Origin: Streptomyces sp. DG2A-72
GTDB lineage: Bacteria; Actinomycetota; Actinomycetes; Streptomycetales; Streptomycetaceae
Direction of reading: 5' to 3'
Length of the DNA: 64,000 bases
Assembly: GCF_030499575.1 (NCBI RefSeq)
Contig: NZ_JASTLC010000001.1
Span: 7,030,001 to 7,094,000 of the forward strand
The notes beneath the pieces were generated by a model. The model was not told the origin of the DNA. It was given only the letters and a program-made list of their open reading frames with translations, and did no database searches. Below, in pieces: positions 39,068 to 47,799 of the stretch (its first letter is position 1; each line of letters starts with the position of its first letter). A program made the translations under genes and the position numbers.

Positions 39068-40069
39068 TCAGCGGCGCGGGCCCGGCTTCACGGCGGGGGC
39101 AGCGATGGCGGGCGGCCGTGTGGTGGTCGACCAGCGCGGAACGCTGACGGTTGCCAGTGCAGGACCGCGAGCCGCCCGGGTACGGGCGAGGTCCCGCGGG
39201 GTGGGCACCGCCGCAGGCCGGGGCGCCGTGGGGGCGTCTGGCTTCAGCGGGCGCAGGTGGGCGTGGCACTCGCGCGGCACGCAGGCGCGTTCACGGGAGA
39301 TTGGCGCCGGATCGGCCAGAGCCGTGGCGAAGGCTGCGACTAGGTGGGCGGGGGTGGCGCTGTGGAAGTCGGCCTCCCACAGCGTCCGCCGCGCATCCGG
39401 GGTGGCAAGGATATCCTCGCGTGCCACGCCTCGTCCCGGGCCACTGTGTGCCCGCCGAATGAGGAGGGAGGGCGGGTATTCCAGGCGGGCCAGCCGGTCG
39501 GGCGAGGTGGCGGTGATGTGCCAGCCGTCCACGGTGATGTGCCAGCGGGCGGCGTGCAGGACTTCCCACACCGTCTCCGGATGGTCATCGCGCTCGCGGT
39601 AGGGCTCGTCGTCCCATCGGCCCGCGGTGACGTCGGCGTCCAGGGCGGCGGTGACGGCGGCGACGATCTCGGGCGGGGTCTCGTCGGTGAAGGCCGCGGT
39701 CCACGTCGGTGGGGCGTGCAGATCCGTGCGGCAGCGGATCTGCCACAAAGCGGTGGCGTCCGGCATCAGTTCGGATGTTTCTGGGACGTAGGCGATGCGG
39801 AGCTGGCTGCCCATGGTCGTGACGTAGAAGTTGCCCATCTCGTCACTCATGTCGTGCCAGTAGTGATGGGTCAGCGGGACGAAGGCGTCGGTCCCGCAGT
39901 AGGCACTGCCGGCGAGGTAGCCAGGGGCGACGAGGACATCGTCATCGCTACGGTCACGGCCGGCCCGCTGCGTGCGGCGCAGGCCGGGGTCGGGGCGGGG
40001 TTCGGGCACAGAGGAGTCCAGTGGTCGGGAAGAGACGGAACGCTTCGGACCGCCGTCAGGTGCCGGCAT
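39068..40069 (-). CDS. DUF317-domain protein
   Basis: 333 residues from the ATG at 40069; earlier starts read shadow-like sequence. Family features: Val-Ala-Pro-Gly-Tyr-Leu-Ala-Gly, Trp-Thr-Ala-Ala-Phe-Thr-Asp-Glu-Thr-Pro-Pro-Glu-Ile, then Trp-Glu-Val-Leu-His-Ala-Ala-Arg-Trp, Trp-Glu-Ala-Asp-Phe and Leu-Val-Ala-Ala-Phe-Ala-Thr-Ala-Leu-Ala. The C-terminal about 70 residues are Arg/Pro/Ala-rich and probably disordered. Member of the minus-strand DUF317 operon. Confidence 0.7.
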   Translation of the reverse strand: MPAPDGGPKRSVSSRPLDSSVPEPRPDPGLRRTQRAGRDRSDDDVLVAPGYLAGSAYCGTDAFVPLTHHYWHDMSDEMGNFYVTTMGSQLRIAYVPETSELMPDATALWQIRCRTDLHAPPTWTAAFTDETPPEIVAAVTAALDADVTAGRWDDEPYRERDDHPETVWEVLHAARWHITVDGWHITATSPDRLARLEYPPSLLIRRAHSGPGRGVAREDILATPDARRTLWEADFHSATPAHLVAAFATALADPAPISRERACVPRECHAHLRPLKPDAPTAPRPAAVPTPRDLARTRAARGPALATVSVPRWSTTTRPPAIAAPAVKPGPRR

Positions 40070-40124
40070 CCAAACGGCCCAGGCGGCGGAGCCTGAGCCG
40101 TGCCGAAGAGGCCGGGCGGGAAGG

Positions 40125-40928
40125 TCAACGGCGTGATCGTGTGGGGTTGGCAAGGCGCAGGTGCGCCGGTGTTCGGGCCACGGATACAACGCTGGCCGAT
40201 GACCGGGCGGTGGCGCGGGCAGCGTGAGTTTGGGTGCGGGCCGCCGCAGAACGAATGGTCAGGAAGGGCAGGTGGCGCTCGGGGAGGTCGCGCGCCTTGC
40301 GGCGTACGGGGTCCGGGCGGGAGAAGGCGTCGGCGGTGGCGGCGATCAGGTGCAAAGGGGTGCGGCTGGTGAAGTCGGCGTACCAGCGCGGTCCGCCCGC
40401 GGCCTCGACGCGGGTGTACAGGGTCCAGGCGGCACAGACCTCGCCTTCCAGTTCGGTGTGGTCGGCCTCGCCGAGGTTGAGGCGGAGGTAAGCGTGGCCG
40501 TCCGGGGCGTGCTGGTAGCGGAAGAGAGGGCCGAGGTCGTCCCTCCAGCCGCGCACGGTCAGAACATCGCCAGGGCTGGCAAGTGTGTGGTGGGGACCAC
40601 CGGGCCGATGGTCACGGTGGTCGTCGGGCAGACCGCGAACGAGCGTGGTGGTGAAGGCGGAGACGATCTCGGCAGGGGTATCGCGGGTGAAGTGAGCGGT
40701 CCAGTCGGGGACGGCCAGCGGCTCGCGGGCGTAGGAGATCGTCCAGCCGTCGGGAAGGTCGGCGATCTGCGCGCGCAGACAAGGGCTGGAGAACATCCGC
40801 CCGGCAGGCGTGCGTGCCTCAGCCCAGCCCGCTGCGTGGAGCGGTCTGGTGACCACGGTGGAGTTGCCGGGGCCGGCCAGGTAGACGGGGCTGACCAGGA
40901 CGCGGTCCGTCGGGGCGAAGCCGGTCAT
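40125..40928 (-). CDS. DUF317-domain protein
   Basis: 267 residues, ATG overlapping the upstream stop by 4 bases. First half: Val-Tyr-Leu-Ala-Gly-Pro-Gly-Asn, Leu-His-Ala-Ala-Gly-Trp, Trp-Thr-Ala-His-Phe-Thr-Arg-Asp-Thr-Pro-Ala-Glu-Ile. Second half: Ala-Trp-Thr-Leu-Tyr, Trp-Tyr-Ala-Asp-Phe-Thr-Ser-Arg-Thr-Pro-Leu-His-Leu-Ile. The tail is basic. Function unknown. Confidence 0.72.
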   Translation of the reverse strand: MTGFAPTDRVLVSPVYLAGPGNSTVVTRPLHAAGWAEARTPAGRMFSSPCLRAQIADLPDGWTISYAREPLAVPDWTAHFTRDTPAEIVSAFTTTLVRGLPDDHRDHRPGGPHHTLASPGDVLTVRGWRDDLGPLFRYQHAPDGHAYLRLNLGEADHTELEGEVCAAWTLYTRVEAAGGPRWYADFTSRTPLHLIAATADAFSRPDPVRRKARDLPERHLPFLTIRSAAARTQTHAARATARSSASVVSVARTPAHLRLANPTRSRR

Positions 40929-41764
40929 CGCGTGCGCCCTGCGGCGGCCTGCATGGCCGCAGGACGCGTCACGGCCGCTGTTCGGGCGGGGGTCGTGGTG
41001 GGCTTGTACTGGGCGAGGGCACGATGGCCTTCGGCGGTGACGTCAAGGCGCTGGCCCTGGTGCAGGGATGTCGTGGTGTCCACTGCGACGAATCCTCGCT
41101 TGATCAGGGCGTTGAGGGTGGCGACGTTCACGGTGGCCCGGTCCTTGTCGATGACCTTGAGCACGCCGTACCGGCTGATCACGTAACGGGTGCCACCACT
41201 TGCGGACAGCCGGGCGAGGACGGCGTACTGACTGTCCGTGATCTTCGGCGCCGGTGTCGCCTGGTTCTGTTCGGCGTGCTGCTTCAGGTCCCGGGTGATG
41301 CCGCTGGCGAGGTAGTAGCAGCCGGTGTGGGCCAGGTTGAGCTGGTGGGCGGCGTCCGCGAGGTGCTCCGCCATGGCGGGGACCGCCTCCGCGTGCCGCG
41401 CCGTCCGCACAGCTGCTTCATCGGCCGGCGGGCCGGGGAACGGGGCGCCCTCCAGCGGGTTGGCCTCCAGCGCGCAGGACAAGTCGCATGCGGCGATACT
41501 GGCGGCGGAGACGACGGAGGCGAGTGCTTCGAGGGACGGGCGGCTGCCGGGTACGGCGGTGTACTGGCTGCCGTCGAGGGCGGCGAGGCGGAACATGGCC
41601 TGTTGGACCAGCTCGTTCGTGTCCACGATCTTCGCCGTGAGCTGCTGCCGGGCATCGGTGCCGGGGGTGAGGGTGAGCGAGCGGATCTCGCTGTGCAAGT
41701 CCTCGAAGTCGCTGCCGAGTTGCCGCAGGCGGAAGATCTCGGCTTGCAGGTCGATCTGGCGCAT
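40925..41764 (-). CDS. Hypothetical protein with C-terminal winged-helix-like region (paralogue 2)
   Basis: 279 residues from the ATG at 41764. The N-terminal 170 residues are helical, with a heptad-like stretch near the start (Ile-Phe-Arg-Leu-Arg-Gln-Leu-Gly-Ser-Asp-Phe). The C-terminal part (Asp-Ser-Gln-Tyr-Ala-Val-Leu-Ala-Arg-Leu, Val-Ala-Thr-Leu-Asn-Ala-Leu-Ile-Lys-Arg-Gly-Phe-Val, Val-Thr-Ala-Glu-Gly) is winged-helix-like. It is coupled to the next DUF317 gene by ATGA. It may regulate element genes. Confidence 0.6.
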   Translation of the reverse strand: MRQIDLQAEIFRLRQLGSDFEDLHSEIRSLTLTPGTDARQQLTAKIVDTNELVQQAMFRLAALDGSQYTAVPGSRPSLEALASVVSAASIAACDLSCALEANPLEGAPFPGPPADEAAVRTARHAEAVPAMAEHLADAAHQLNLAHTGCYYLASGITRDLKQHAEQNQATPAPKITDSQYAVLARLSASGGTRYVISRYGVLKVIDKDRATVNVATLNALIKRGFVAVDTTTSLHQGQRLDVTAEGHRALAQYKPTTTPARTAAVTRPAAMQAAAGRTR

Positions 41765-41795
41765 GGTGCAGTGCTCCGGGTGAGGCGGACGTGGG

Positions 41796-42395
41796 TCAGC
41801 GGCTGCGTCGCTGGACCTGTGTGGTGGGCGGCTGTGCGGGGGCGGCACCGGGGCGGGATGGTGCCGGTGGGATGTCCTGCGTGGTCGCGATGCCGAGGTC
41901 GATGCGCACGCTGATGCCGTCGGCGTAGAGGTAAGCCTCGGCGCGGACAACGGCCATGAGGGCGTCGCGCTCACCGAGTCCGGGTGGCAGTGCGTACTGC
42001 CGCTTCGCCCCCGCTGGGGTGAAGCCGTGCTGGGCGAGGATGGCGTCGGCCTGGCCCGGGGCCGCGGTCGCGGTGACCGCGTGGTCGGTGAAGCGGATGG
42101 TTACGTCGGGCTCGCGTGACGGTGTTGCGCCGTGCTGGCGTGTGGTCCAGGCCAGGTCGACGCCGTCGAGGGTGTGGGCCATGAGCCCGTAGGCCGCGAC
42201 GCTGGCGCGTTCCTGTGCCTCCTCGGCGGTCTCAGGCGGCAGGAGGTAGAGGGTGCGGCCCTGGTGCTCGCGGGCGGTGAATCCCGCTCCGGTCAGGATG
42301 TGGGCGGCGTTGGGGATAGGGCGGTTGAGGACGACGAAGGTCCATCCGTCGCCGGTTGAGCCGATGAAGACGTCGTGGTGGTCGATGAGAGCCAT
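41796..42395 (-). CDS. Hypothetical protein
   Basis: 199 residues from the ATG at 42395. It opens Ile-Asp-His-His-Asp-Val-Phe-Ile-Gly-Ser-Thr-Gly-Asp-Gly-Trp-Thr-Phe and has two possible alpha/beta repeats (Ala-His-Ile-Leu-Thr-Gly-Ala-Gly-Phe and Ala-Ile-Leu-Ala-Gln-His-Gly-Phe) with Tyr-rich strands after each. No known family. It sits directly after the coupling ATPase gene in the same operon. Confidence 0.6.
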   Translation of the reverse strand: MALIDHHDVFIGSTGDGWTFVVLNRPIPNAAHILTGAGFTAREHQGRTLYLLPPETAEEAQERASVAAYGLMAHTLDGVDLAWTTRQHGATPSREPDVTIRFTDHAVTATAAPGQADAILAQHGFTPAGAKRQYALPPGLGERDALMAVVRAEAYLYADGISVRIDLGIATTQDIPPAPSRPGAAPAQPPTTQVQRRSR

Positions 42396-42453
42396 GCTGC
42401 TCCGGAGGGTCGTGGTGCGCTGAGTGCGAACCGGGGGGTGTGGCGCAGCCCGG

Positions 42454-44289
42454 TTAGGCGGCCGTGCCGTAGTCGCCTGGCTGGGGTGCGTGCTTGGCGA
42501 CGGCGCGGGCGGTGATGGCCTTCGACGCACGGGCGGAGGCGGCGGACAGCTCGTCAGCGCCGGGCTCCAGGTACCAGGGACGCAGGTCGAGCATCGCGGC
42601 GCGCATGCCGGTGGCGAAGCACAGCGCGGTGCCCTTGGGCAGGGCCCGGATGGCGTCGGCCGGCAGGATCCGCTCCTGCCGCATTGACACGGAGGTCGAC
42701 TTGCCGGACTCCGAGTGCGAGGTCGAGGTGGTCTCGACATCGTGATCGCCGATCAAGCGGCTGAGCTTGTCGGCGAAGTCGGGGTCGTCGATGCCGCTGC
42801 CGATGATCTTGAGGGTCGAGGCGGACCACATGGCGTCCATGCCCGCGTCGCCCCACACTTTCTGGCCCTGGCGGTAGGACTGCAGGATCGTGATCGGGAT
42901 GATCCCGCGTGAGCCCAAGTGTGAGTACAGGTCCGGCAGATCGCTGATCTTGCACACGTTGGCGGCCTCGTCGAGGATCGCCAGCATGGGCGGGTCGAGG
43001 CGCCCGCCAGCGCGTTCGGCCTGCGCCGTGGCCGCGCGCATCACGGAGTCCGCGCACGCGGCGATCAGTGCGCTGGCGCCGCCCCCGCCGTCCTTCGACA
43101 GCAGGTAGAGGGTGTCGGTGGAGCGAACGAACTCCGAGGGGCGAAACTCTGGGACGTCCTTTTGTGGGGTGACCCAGGCGGCGATCTCGGAGTTCAGCAG
43201 GGCGGCGGCGTACTGGCGGGCTGTTTCGTAGATGCCGTCGCGGGTCTCGGGCGGGCCTTCGACGGTGCCCTTGAGCTGGGCAGCGACCGCGGTGAACTGG
43301 TGGTCGCGCAGGATGTCCAGCGGGGTGCGGTCGGCCGGGAAGGCGAGCCACTGCATGACGTCGGTGATCGGCCGCTCGTCCAGCGCCGCGGCGAGGAACA
43401 ACTGACTCAAGATGTTGGATCCGGCCTTGGACCAGAAGTCGCCCTGCTGGGAGGCATCCACGGATGCGGCGAGGAAGTGGCCGGCCAGGCGGCCTGCGCC
43501 GTCGAGGGTCTTGGCGTCCGCGAGCGGGTTCCACCACATGGCGCGTTCGGCGTGGGCGATCTGCTGCGGATCCATCTCCCACGTCCGGCCCACCGCCGCT
43601 CGGGCGTCGAGCGTGGCGGTGTATGCGTCACCCGCGGCCTTGTTGGACGTGAGCAGGACCGGGCCGGGAGCGTTGAGGATGGAGGGGATCGCGAGCGAGG
43701 TGGTCTTGCCGGAGCGCGGCGCCATGATCGCGACGGCGACGTCCTCGTACCCCATGCGGACTTCGTGGCGGGTGCCCTGGAGGTTGCCGAGCAAGATGCC
43801 GGTGTCGGTGGCGTCGATGCGCTTGACGTCCTTCAAGCTGGGGCGCAGGGAGCGGGCCTTGGCGGTGATGGCCTTCGCCATGAGCGGCTCGATGTCCTTC
43901 GGCTTGGCCATTCCGGCGATCTTCTTCTTCCGCCCGCCTGCGGAGTTCTTCTGCCGCGAGTAGACGAGCGCGGCGGTGACGGCGAGGGCGATCATGACGG
44001 TGACGGGGATGATGCGGGCGCCGATGAGCAGGGACGTTTCTCCGGCTGTTGGCCACAGTCGGCTTGGGTGCAGGAGCGCGTCGACCGGTTGGTACGGCGC
44101 CCAGGGACCGGAGTGGGTTGCCTGGACGAGGAGGTTGCCGCACAGCCAGGCGAGGTTGGACAAGGGGACGGCGATCGCGAGGGCGCCGAGCAGGACGCGG
44201 AAGGCGAGGTCGTAGCCGTCGGTGCTGGGGGTGGTGTGATTGGGCAGGGCGCAGTTCCAGGGGAGCGGGAGTCGTGGGCAGGTGGCTAC
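42454..44289 (-). CDS. VirD4/TraG-type conjugative coupling ATPase
   Basis: About 611 residues. Two membrane helices near the N terminus (Val-Leu-Leu-Gly-Ala-Leu-Ala-Ile-Ala and Ile-Pro-Val-Thr-Val-Met-Ile-Ala-Leu-Ala-Val) precede the cytoplasmic motor. Walker A is Ala-Pro-Arg-Ser-Gly-Lys-Thr-Thr-Ser; Walker B is Met-Leu-Ala-Ile-Leu-Asp-Glu-Ala-Ala-Asn. The final part carries the TraM-recognition-type region. It brings the DNA to be transferred to a type IV-like channel, so this element is or was conjugative. No ATG, GTG or TTG precedes the first helix in this frame: the 5' end given is approximate and the start may be a rare codon. Confidence 0.8.
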   Translation of the reverse strand, partial: VATCPRLPLPWNCALPNHTTPSTDGYDLAFRVLLGALAIAVPLSNLAWLCGNLLVQATHSGPWAPYQPVDALLHPSRLWPTAGETSLLIGARIIPVTVMIALAVTAALVYSRQKNSAGGRKKKIAGMAKPKDIEPLMAKAITAKARSLRPSLKDVKRIDATDTGILLGNLQGTRHEVRMGYEDVAVAIMAPRSGKTTSLAIPSILNAPGPVLLTSNKAAGDAYTATLDARAAVGRTWEMDPQQIAHAERAMWWNPLADAKTLDGAGRLAGHFLAASVDASQQGDFWSKAGSNILSQLFLAAALDERPITDVMQWLAFPADRTPLDILRDHQFTAVAAQLKGTVEGPPETRDGIYETARQYAAALLNSEIAAWVTPQKDVPEFRPSEFVRSTDTLYLLSKDGGGGASALIAACADSVMRAATAQAERAGGRLDPPMLAILDEAANVCKISDLPDLYSHLGSRGIIPITILQSYRQGQKVWGDAGMDAMWSASTLKIIGSGIDDPDFADKLSRLIGDHDVETTSTSHSESGKSTSVSMRQERILPADAIRALPKGTALCFATGMRAAMLDLRPWYLEPGADELSAASARASKAITARAVAKHAPQPGDYGTAA

Positions 44290-44465
44290 CGGACGCGGGC
44301 GGCTGGTGTCGGGTGCGGCCGGGCCGGTAGTGCTGCAGTGGGGTGTGCTGTCACCGGGGTCCGGGCCAGGAATCTGCGGGCGGCGTCCGGGATGCTGGGG
44401 TCGCCGCCTCCTGCCAGGTGACGCGGGGTGCCGAAGCTGACGCCGTCGGTGTCGGACACGGTCAC
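44286..44465 (-). CDS. Small ORF with DUF317-like start motif
   Basis: 59 residues from a GTG at 44465 that overlaps the upstream gene's stop by 4 bases (GTGA), the coupling seen throughout this operon. Residues about 11-22 (Gly-Thr-Pro-Arg-His-Leu-Ala-Gly-Gly-Gly-Asp-Pro) match the opening motif of DUF317 proteins; nothing else of the domain follows before the TAG. It is either a degenerate DUF317 or a small real protein. Confidence 0.4.
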   Translation of the reverse strand: MTVSDTDGVSFGTPRHLAGGGDPSIPDAARRFLARTPVTAHPTAALPARPHPTPAARVR

Positions 44466-45058
44466 CTGCGCGCCGGGCTGGGCCGGCCGGTGAGTGGGGC
44501 CGCTGTCGCGGTCGGTGCCGGGGCCAGGGCCGAGGGGGCGTGCCGGGCGGCGGTGTGAATGTCCCGGATGGCATGGCCGTGGGTGGCCCAGTCATCGAGG
44601 GCACTCCATGCCTCGGCGTGGTGGACGGCGAGCGCGTCGTCGAAGACCTCGGTCCCGGGGCCGGCGTCGGCGGGGAGATGCTCGCGGGTCTGCAGCCACT
44701 CGTCGTGCAGGGCATCGAGCCGGTCGAGCGCGTTGCGCAGGGCGCCGAGTTGCCACGCCCAGCGGGCCTGTACTGCGCCGGCGGGCAGGGCGTTGAGCTG
44801 GATCTCGGCGGTGGCGAGCAGCTGGTGTGCTCCCTCGCGAACGCACTCGAACGCCTTGGCCGTGTCGGCGTCGCGGTGGGCGGCGCGCCGCCCGTACGTC
44901 TCGTCGCCGTATGGCCAGCCGTCGGCGTCGGTGTGCTGGTCGGAGTAGGTGTCCCAGTCGGAGAGGATCTTCTCGCTCTCGTGCAGGTATCGGCCGAGCT
45001 GCTCCAGCAGCTCGGCATGAGCCGAGGGCGATGGAAGTGAGGGCACGGAAAGACTCAT
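44462..45058 (-). CDS. Hypothetical helical protein
   Basis: 198 residues from the ATG at 45058. Strongly helical, with Leu-Leu-Glu-Gln-Leu-Gly-Arg-Tyr-Leu-His-Glu-Ser-Glu-Lys at the start and Ala-Leu-Arg-Asn-Ala-Leu-Asp-Arg-Leu-Asp-Ala-Leu-His in the middle, both suited to coiled-coil packing. The C-terminal about 40 residues are Ala/Pro-rich. It lies between a DUF317 gene and the coupling ATPase gene. No family recognised. Confidence 0.6.
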   Translation of the reverse strand: MSLSVPSLPSPSAHAELLEQLGRYLHESEKILSDWDTYSDQHTDADGWPYGDETYGRRAAHRDADTAKAFECVREGAHQLLATAEIQLNALPAGAVQARWAWQLGALRNALDRLDALHDEWLQTREHLPADAGPGTEVFDDALAVHHAEAWSALDDWATHGHAIRDIHTAARHAPSALAPAPTATAAPLTGRPSPARR

Positions 45059-45071
45059 GGGGTGGAGTGGG

Positions 45072-45893
45072 CTATCGGCTGTGGGCGGTGGGCGTCGTAC
45101 GAGGGGGCGTCGCCGGGGCCAGCGCGGTGGTGAGGGCTTGCTGACGGCGCCGGTGTGCGCGGGATCGGCGGCGGAGGCTGTCGATACGGCGGCGGTAGAC
45201 GTCGATGACCTGCTCGGGAGTGAGCGGGCTGGGTTTCTGTACGGCGCTGTAGTGGGCGACGCGGTCGAACATGCCGCGCTGGAGTGGTTCGGGGCTGGTG
45301 AGCGCGGCGATGAAGCCCCCGACCAGATGGGTGGGGGTGTCGCTCGCGAACGAGGCGTGCCACAGGCGCGGGCCACCCTCGGACTTGCCGGCGTCGATGT
45401 GCCATGAGCGGGCCGCGTTGCTGCTGGCCAGAGCTCGCGTTTCCACGGCGACCATGCCGTCGGGCGAGTGGGCCCGGCCTTCGTCATCGACCGGCCAGCC
45501 TGCGGTGGACAGCATCTGCCAGGGGTCCGGTTGCGGCTTGCGGGGCGCGGCGACAAGGGCGTCGGTGAGCCCGGCGAGAACCTCGGCTGGCAGGAGTTCT
45601 CCGAACTCGGCATACCAGCCGGGTTCGGTGGCGGTTGCCTTGGCCCGCAGCCGCCACCAGGCGCTGGTGGTGGACTGCGGGTCGAACTGCAGGCTGTAGC
45701 GCAGGCCGGGGCTGGTGAGCACAATGTCGGGGCCGAGGGGGTCGGACGTGCGATTCCATCCGGCTGCGGCCAGGCCGTGTGTGACGTAGCGGGCGTCACC
45801 GGGGCCGGCCAGGTGACGGGGCGTGGTGTCGAACGGGATGCGCCAGGCGATCTGATCGGCATACTCGGTCAGCTGCCGCTCTGACAGCGTCAC
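45072..45893 (-). CDS. DUF317-domain protein
   Basis: 273 residues from a GTG at 45893 that overlaps the upstream stop (GTGA). A clear family member: Thr-Pro-Arg-His-Leu-Ala-Gly-Pro-Gly-Asp-Ala-Arg-Tyr-Val-Thr, Trp-Tyr-Ala-Glu-Phe-Gly-Glu-Leu-Leu-Pro-Ala-Glu-Val, then Met-Leu-Ser-Thr-Ala-Gly-Trp, Trp-His-Ala-Ser-Phe-Ala-Ser-Asp-Thr-Pro-Thr-His-Leu. The basic C-terminal tail (Arg-Arg-Arg-Ser-Arg-Ala-His-Arg-Arg-Arg) could contact DNA. Confidence 0.75.
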   Translation of the reverse strand: MTLSERQLTEYADQIAWRIPFDTTPRHLAGPGDARYVTHGLAAAGWNRTSDPLGPDIVLTSPGLRYSLQFDPQSTTSAWWRLRAKATATEPGWYAEFGELLPAEVLAGLTDALVAAPRKPQPDPWQMLSTAGWPVDDEGRAHSPDGMVAVETRALASSNAARSWHIDAGKSEGGPRLWHASFASDTPTHLVGGFIAALTSPEPLQRGMFDRVAHYSAVQKPSPLTPEQVIDVYRRRIDSLRRRSRAHRRRQQALTTALAPATPPRTTPTAHSR

Positions 45894-46258
45894 GAACGGT
45901 CCTGCGCTGTCGTGGGTTCCTGGTGCAGCAGGGCCCGCACTTCGTCGAGCGCGTAGTGCAGCGTGTGCTGTTCGGTCTGCTCCCACGCCGCGGTGCGTAG
46001 ATCGGCGATGAGGGCGTGGAAGTCGGCGCTGCGCATGGCCGGGCTGTTGGTGACCGCTCGGGCGAAGGCCCGCAACACATCGCCGAGCTGGATGGGCAGG
46101 CCGGTGTATTCGTCGAGCAGCGGCTCCATGAGGGCGAGAGCTGTGTGCAGGTCGGGGTTGCCGCGCAGATAGACGGTGAGCTGCGACAGGGTCTCGGCGG
46201 CGTCGCGGATGTCGTCGGGGGTGGGGTCGACGTCCGTGTCCGGGAAGTGGTCGGGCAT
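45890..46258 (-). CDS. Small acidic hypothetical protein
   Basis: 122 residues, acidic and helical, with an Asp/Pro-rich opening and Leu-Ser-Gln-Leu-Thr-Val-Tyr-Leu-Arg-Gly. It resembles in size and style the small helical protein at 47145-47534. In both places a small helical protein sits immediately upstream of, and overlaps by 4 bases, a DUF317 gene, so the two types may work as pairs. Confidence 0.6.
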   Translation of the reverse strand: MPDHFPDTDVDPTPDDIRDAAETLSQLTVYLRGNPDLHTALALMEPLLDEYTGLPIQLGDVLRAFARAVTNSPAMRSADFHALIADLRTAAWEQTEQHTLHYALDEVRALLHQEPTTAQDRS

Positions 46259-46350
46259 GAAGGGTCCTCGGAATTGAGCGGGGAGCGGGCCCGGGCGGCA
46301 GGTTCCCTGGTGCGGGGGCTGTGCCGGCCCAGGGGCGCGGTCGTGTCTGG

Positions 46351-47148
46351 TCAGCGGCTATGTGCGCGGCCGGCCGTGGAGTAGGGGTCAGGGGCGGGGT
46401 TGCGGCGGGGCCGGGTGGTGCCCCACGAGTTGCGCGCCCAGGTCGCGGCGCGGGCGGCGGTGATCCGGGCCTGCTGCCAGGCGCTGAGTTCTTCAGGCAG
46501 CACGGAGACGGATGTGGTGCGGATCCGGTTGGACGGTGGGACGTGCCCGCGCGGACGCATCACCGGCTGCGGATCGGCCAGAGCGGTGGTGAACGCCTGG
46601 AGGAGATGCATCGGGGTGGTCGGTGTGAATGTCGCGTCCCAGGTCCGGCCATGCTCGGTACGGGCTCCGGCGAACCAGTGGGCCTGCCCGGCTGGGCCGG
46701 TGTGGAACTGCACGAACGCGTCGCCGTCCGGGCTCGTCGCGGTGAACTGCCCATCGTGTTCGGTCCTCCAGCGCTGCTGCTGAAGCGGGGCCCAGACGTT
46801 CGGTGCGTGCGCGGAGCGGGGCTGGGTGAGGGCGTCGGTGAACCCGGCGACGATCTCCACGGGGACCTGGCGGCCGAAGGTCGCATGCCAGGCGTCCTGC
46901 CGCGCGGTTGGCTTGCCGGAGATGGTCCAGCCGCCGGGCTGGGTGAACGGGTCGTAGCCGACGCGGACCGTGCGGTCGGTGCTGTCGAAGACGAGGCGGC
47001 CCCCTGAGGACTTGTCCTTCCAGCCGGAGGCGCGCAGGAATTCGGTGACGTGCCGCAGGTCGCCACCGCCGGCCAGATGGCGGGGCTGGATGAGGTAGTG
47101 CTGCTGGGGCTGTTGCCCCGCGCCCCAGCCGGTCCACTGCTTCTTCAT
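46351..47148 (-). CDS. DUF317-domain protein
   Basis: 265 residues, ATG overlapping the upstream stop. Ile-Gln-Pro-Arg-His-Leu-Ala-Gly-Gly-Gly-Asp, Trp-His-Ala-Thr-Phe-Gly-Arg-Gln-Val-Pro-Val-Glu-Ile, then Arg-Trp-Arg-Thr-Glu, Trp-Asp-Ala-Thr-Phe-Thr-Pro-Thr-Thr-Pro-Met-His-Leu. Typical two-repeat layout of the family. Confidence 0.75.
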   Translation of the reverse strand: MKKQWTGWGAGQQPQQHYLIQPRHLAGGGDLRHVTEFLRASGWKDKSSGGRLVFDSTDRTVRVGYDPFTQPGGWTISGKPTARQDAWHATFGRQVPVEIVAGFTDALTQPRSAHAPNVWAPLQQQRWRTEHDGQFTATSPDGDAFVQFHTGPAGQAHWFAGARTEHGRTWDATFTPTTPMHLLQAFTTALADPQPVMRPRGHVPPSNRIRTTSVSVLPEELSAWQQARITAARAATWARNSWGTTRPRRNPAPDPYSTAGRAHSR

Positions 47149-47534
47149 CGGCGCCGCCTGACGACGAGGGCGGAGGCGACCGGTTTCGGTGTCGCCGGCA
47201 GCGGCGGTGCCGCTGGGTTGGCGAGGGCATCGAGCTGTTCGACGTGCTCGTCGAGGTCCAGACCGATGCTGTGGAGTTCGTTGGCGGCGCGGCCCACCGC
47301 CAGCCAGACCTCCGGCGGGAGGATGCCGCGTTCAGAGTGGTGCTTGGCGAACTGGGAGCCGGTGGCCATCAGAGCGGTGAACCGGCCCAGGACGCCGACG
47401 TGTTGGTCGAGGACGGTGGCGAGGATGTGGGCGGCCTCGCGGGGTGGAGCGAGGTCGAGGTGTTCGGACAGTCGGCCGATCTGGTCGGCGATCTCCTGGG
47501 CGAGTCTCACGGGGGGAACGGGCGGGTCGGTCAC
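47145..47534 (-). CDS. Small helical hypothetical protein upstream of a DUF317 gene
   Basis: 129 residues, coupled by ATGA to the DUF317 gene downstream. Helical core (Ala-Gln-Glu-Ile-Ala-Asp-Gln-Ile-Gly-Arg-Leu-Ser-Glu-His-Leu) with a tail rich in Ala/Pro and ending in four Arg. See the similar arrangement at 45890-46258. Confidence 0.6.
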   Translation of the reverse strand: MTDPPVPPVRLAQEIADQIGRLSEHLDLAPPREAAHILATVLDQHVGVLGRFTALMATGSQFAKHHSERGILPPEVWLAVGRAANELHSIGLDLDEHVEQLDALANPAAPPLPATPKPVASALVVRRRR

Positions 47535-47799
47535 GGGCCTCCTGGATCGGGACGGGGGGCGGGGGACTTAGCTGTGGTGGCCGAGGCGGCGGGATGCGTC
47601 CAGGGCGGACTCGGGGCGGCCGGTGGCCAGCGGGTTGGCCCTGCCTCGGGTGCTCAGGACGAAGGCGCGCAGGTAGCGGCGGAAGAGGAAGACGGCCAGG
47701 CGGGGCGGACGATCAGCGGTGATCGGTGGTGGAGTTTGTCGTGGTGCGAGGGATACGGAAAGCTCCCAAAACGGGTGATGAACCGACGTGGGGGTGTGG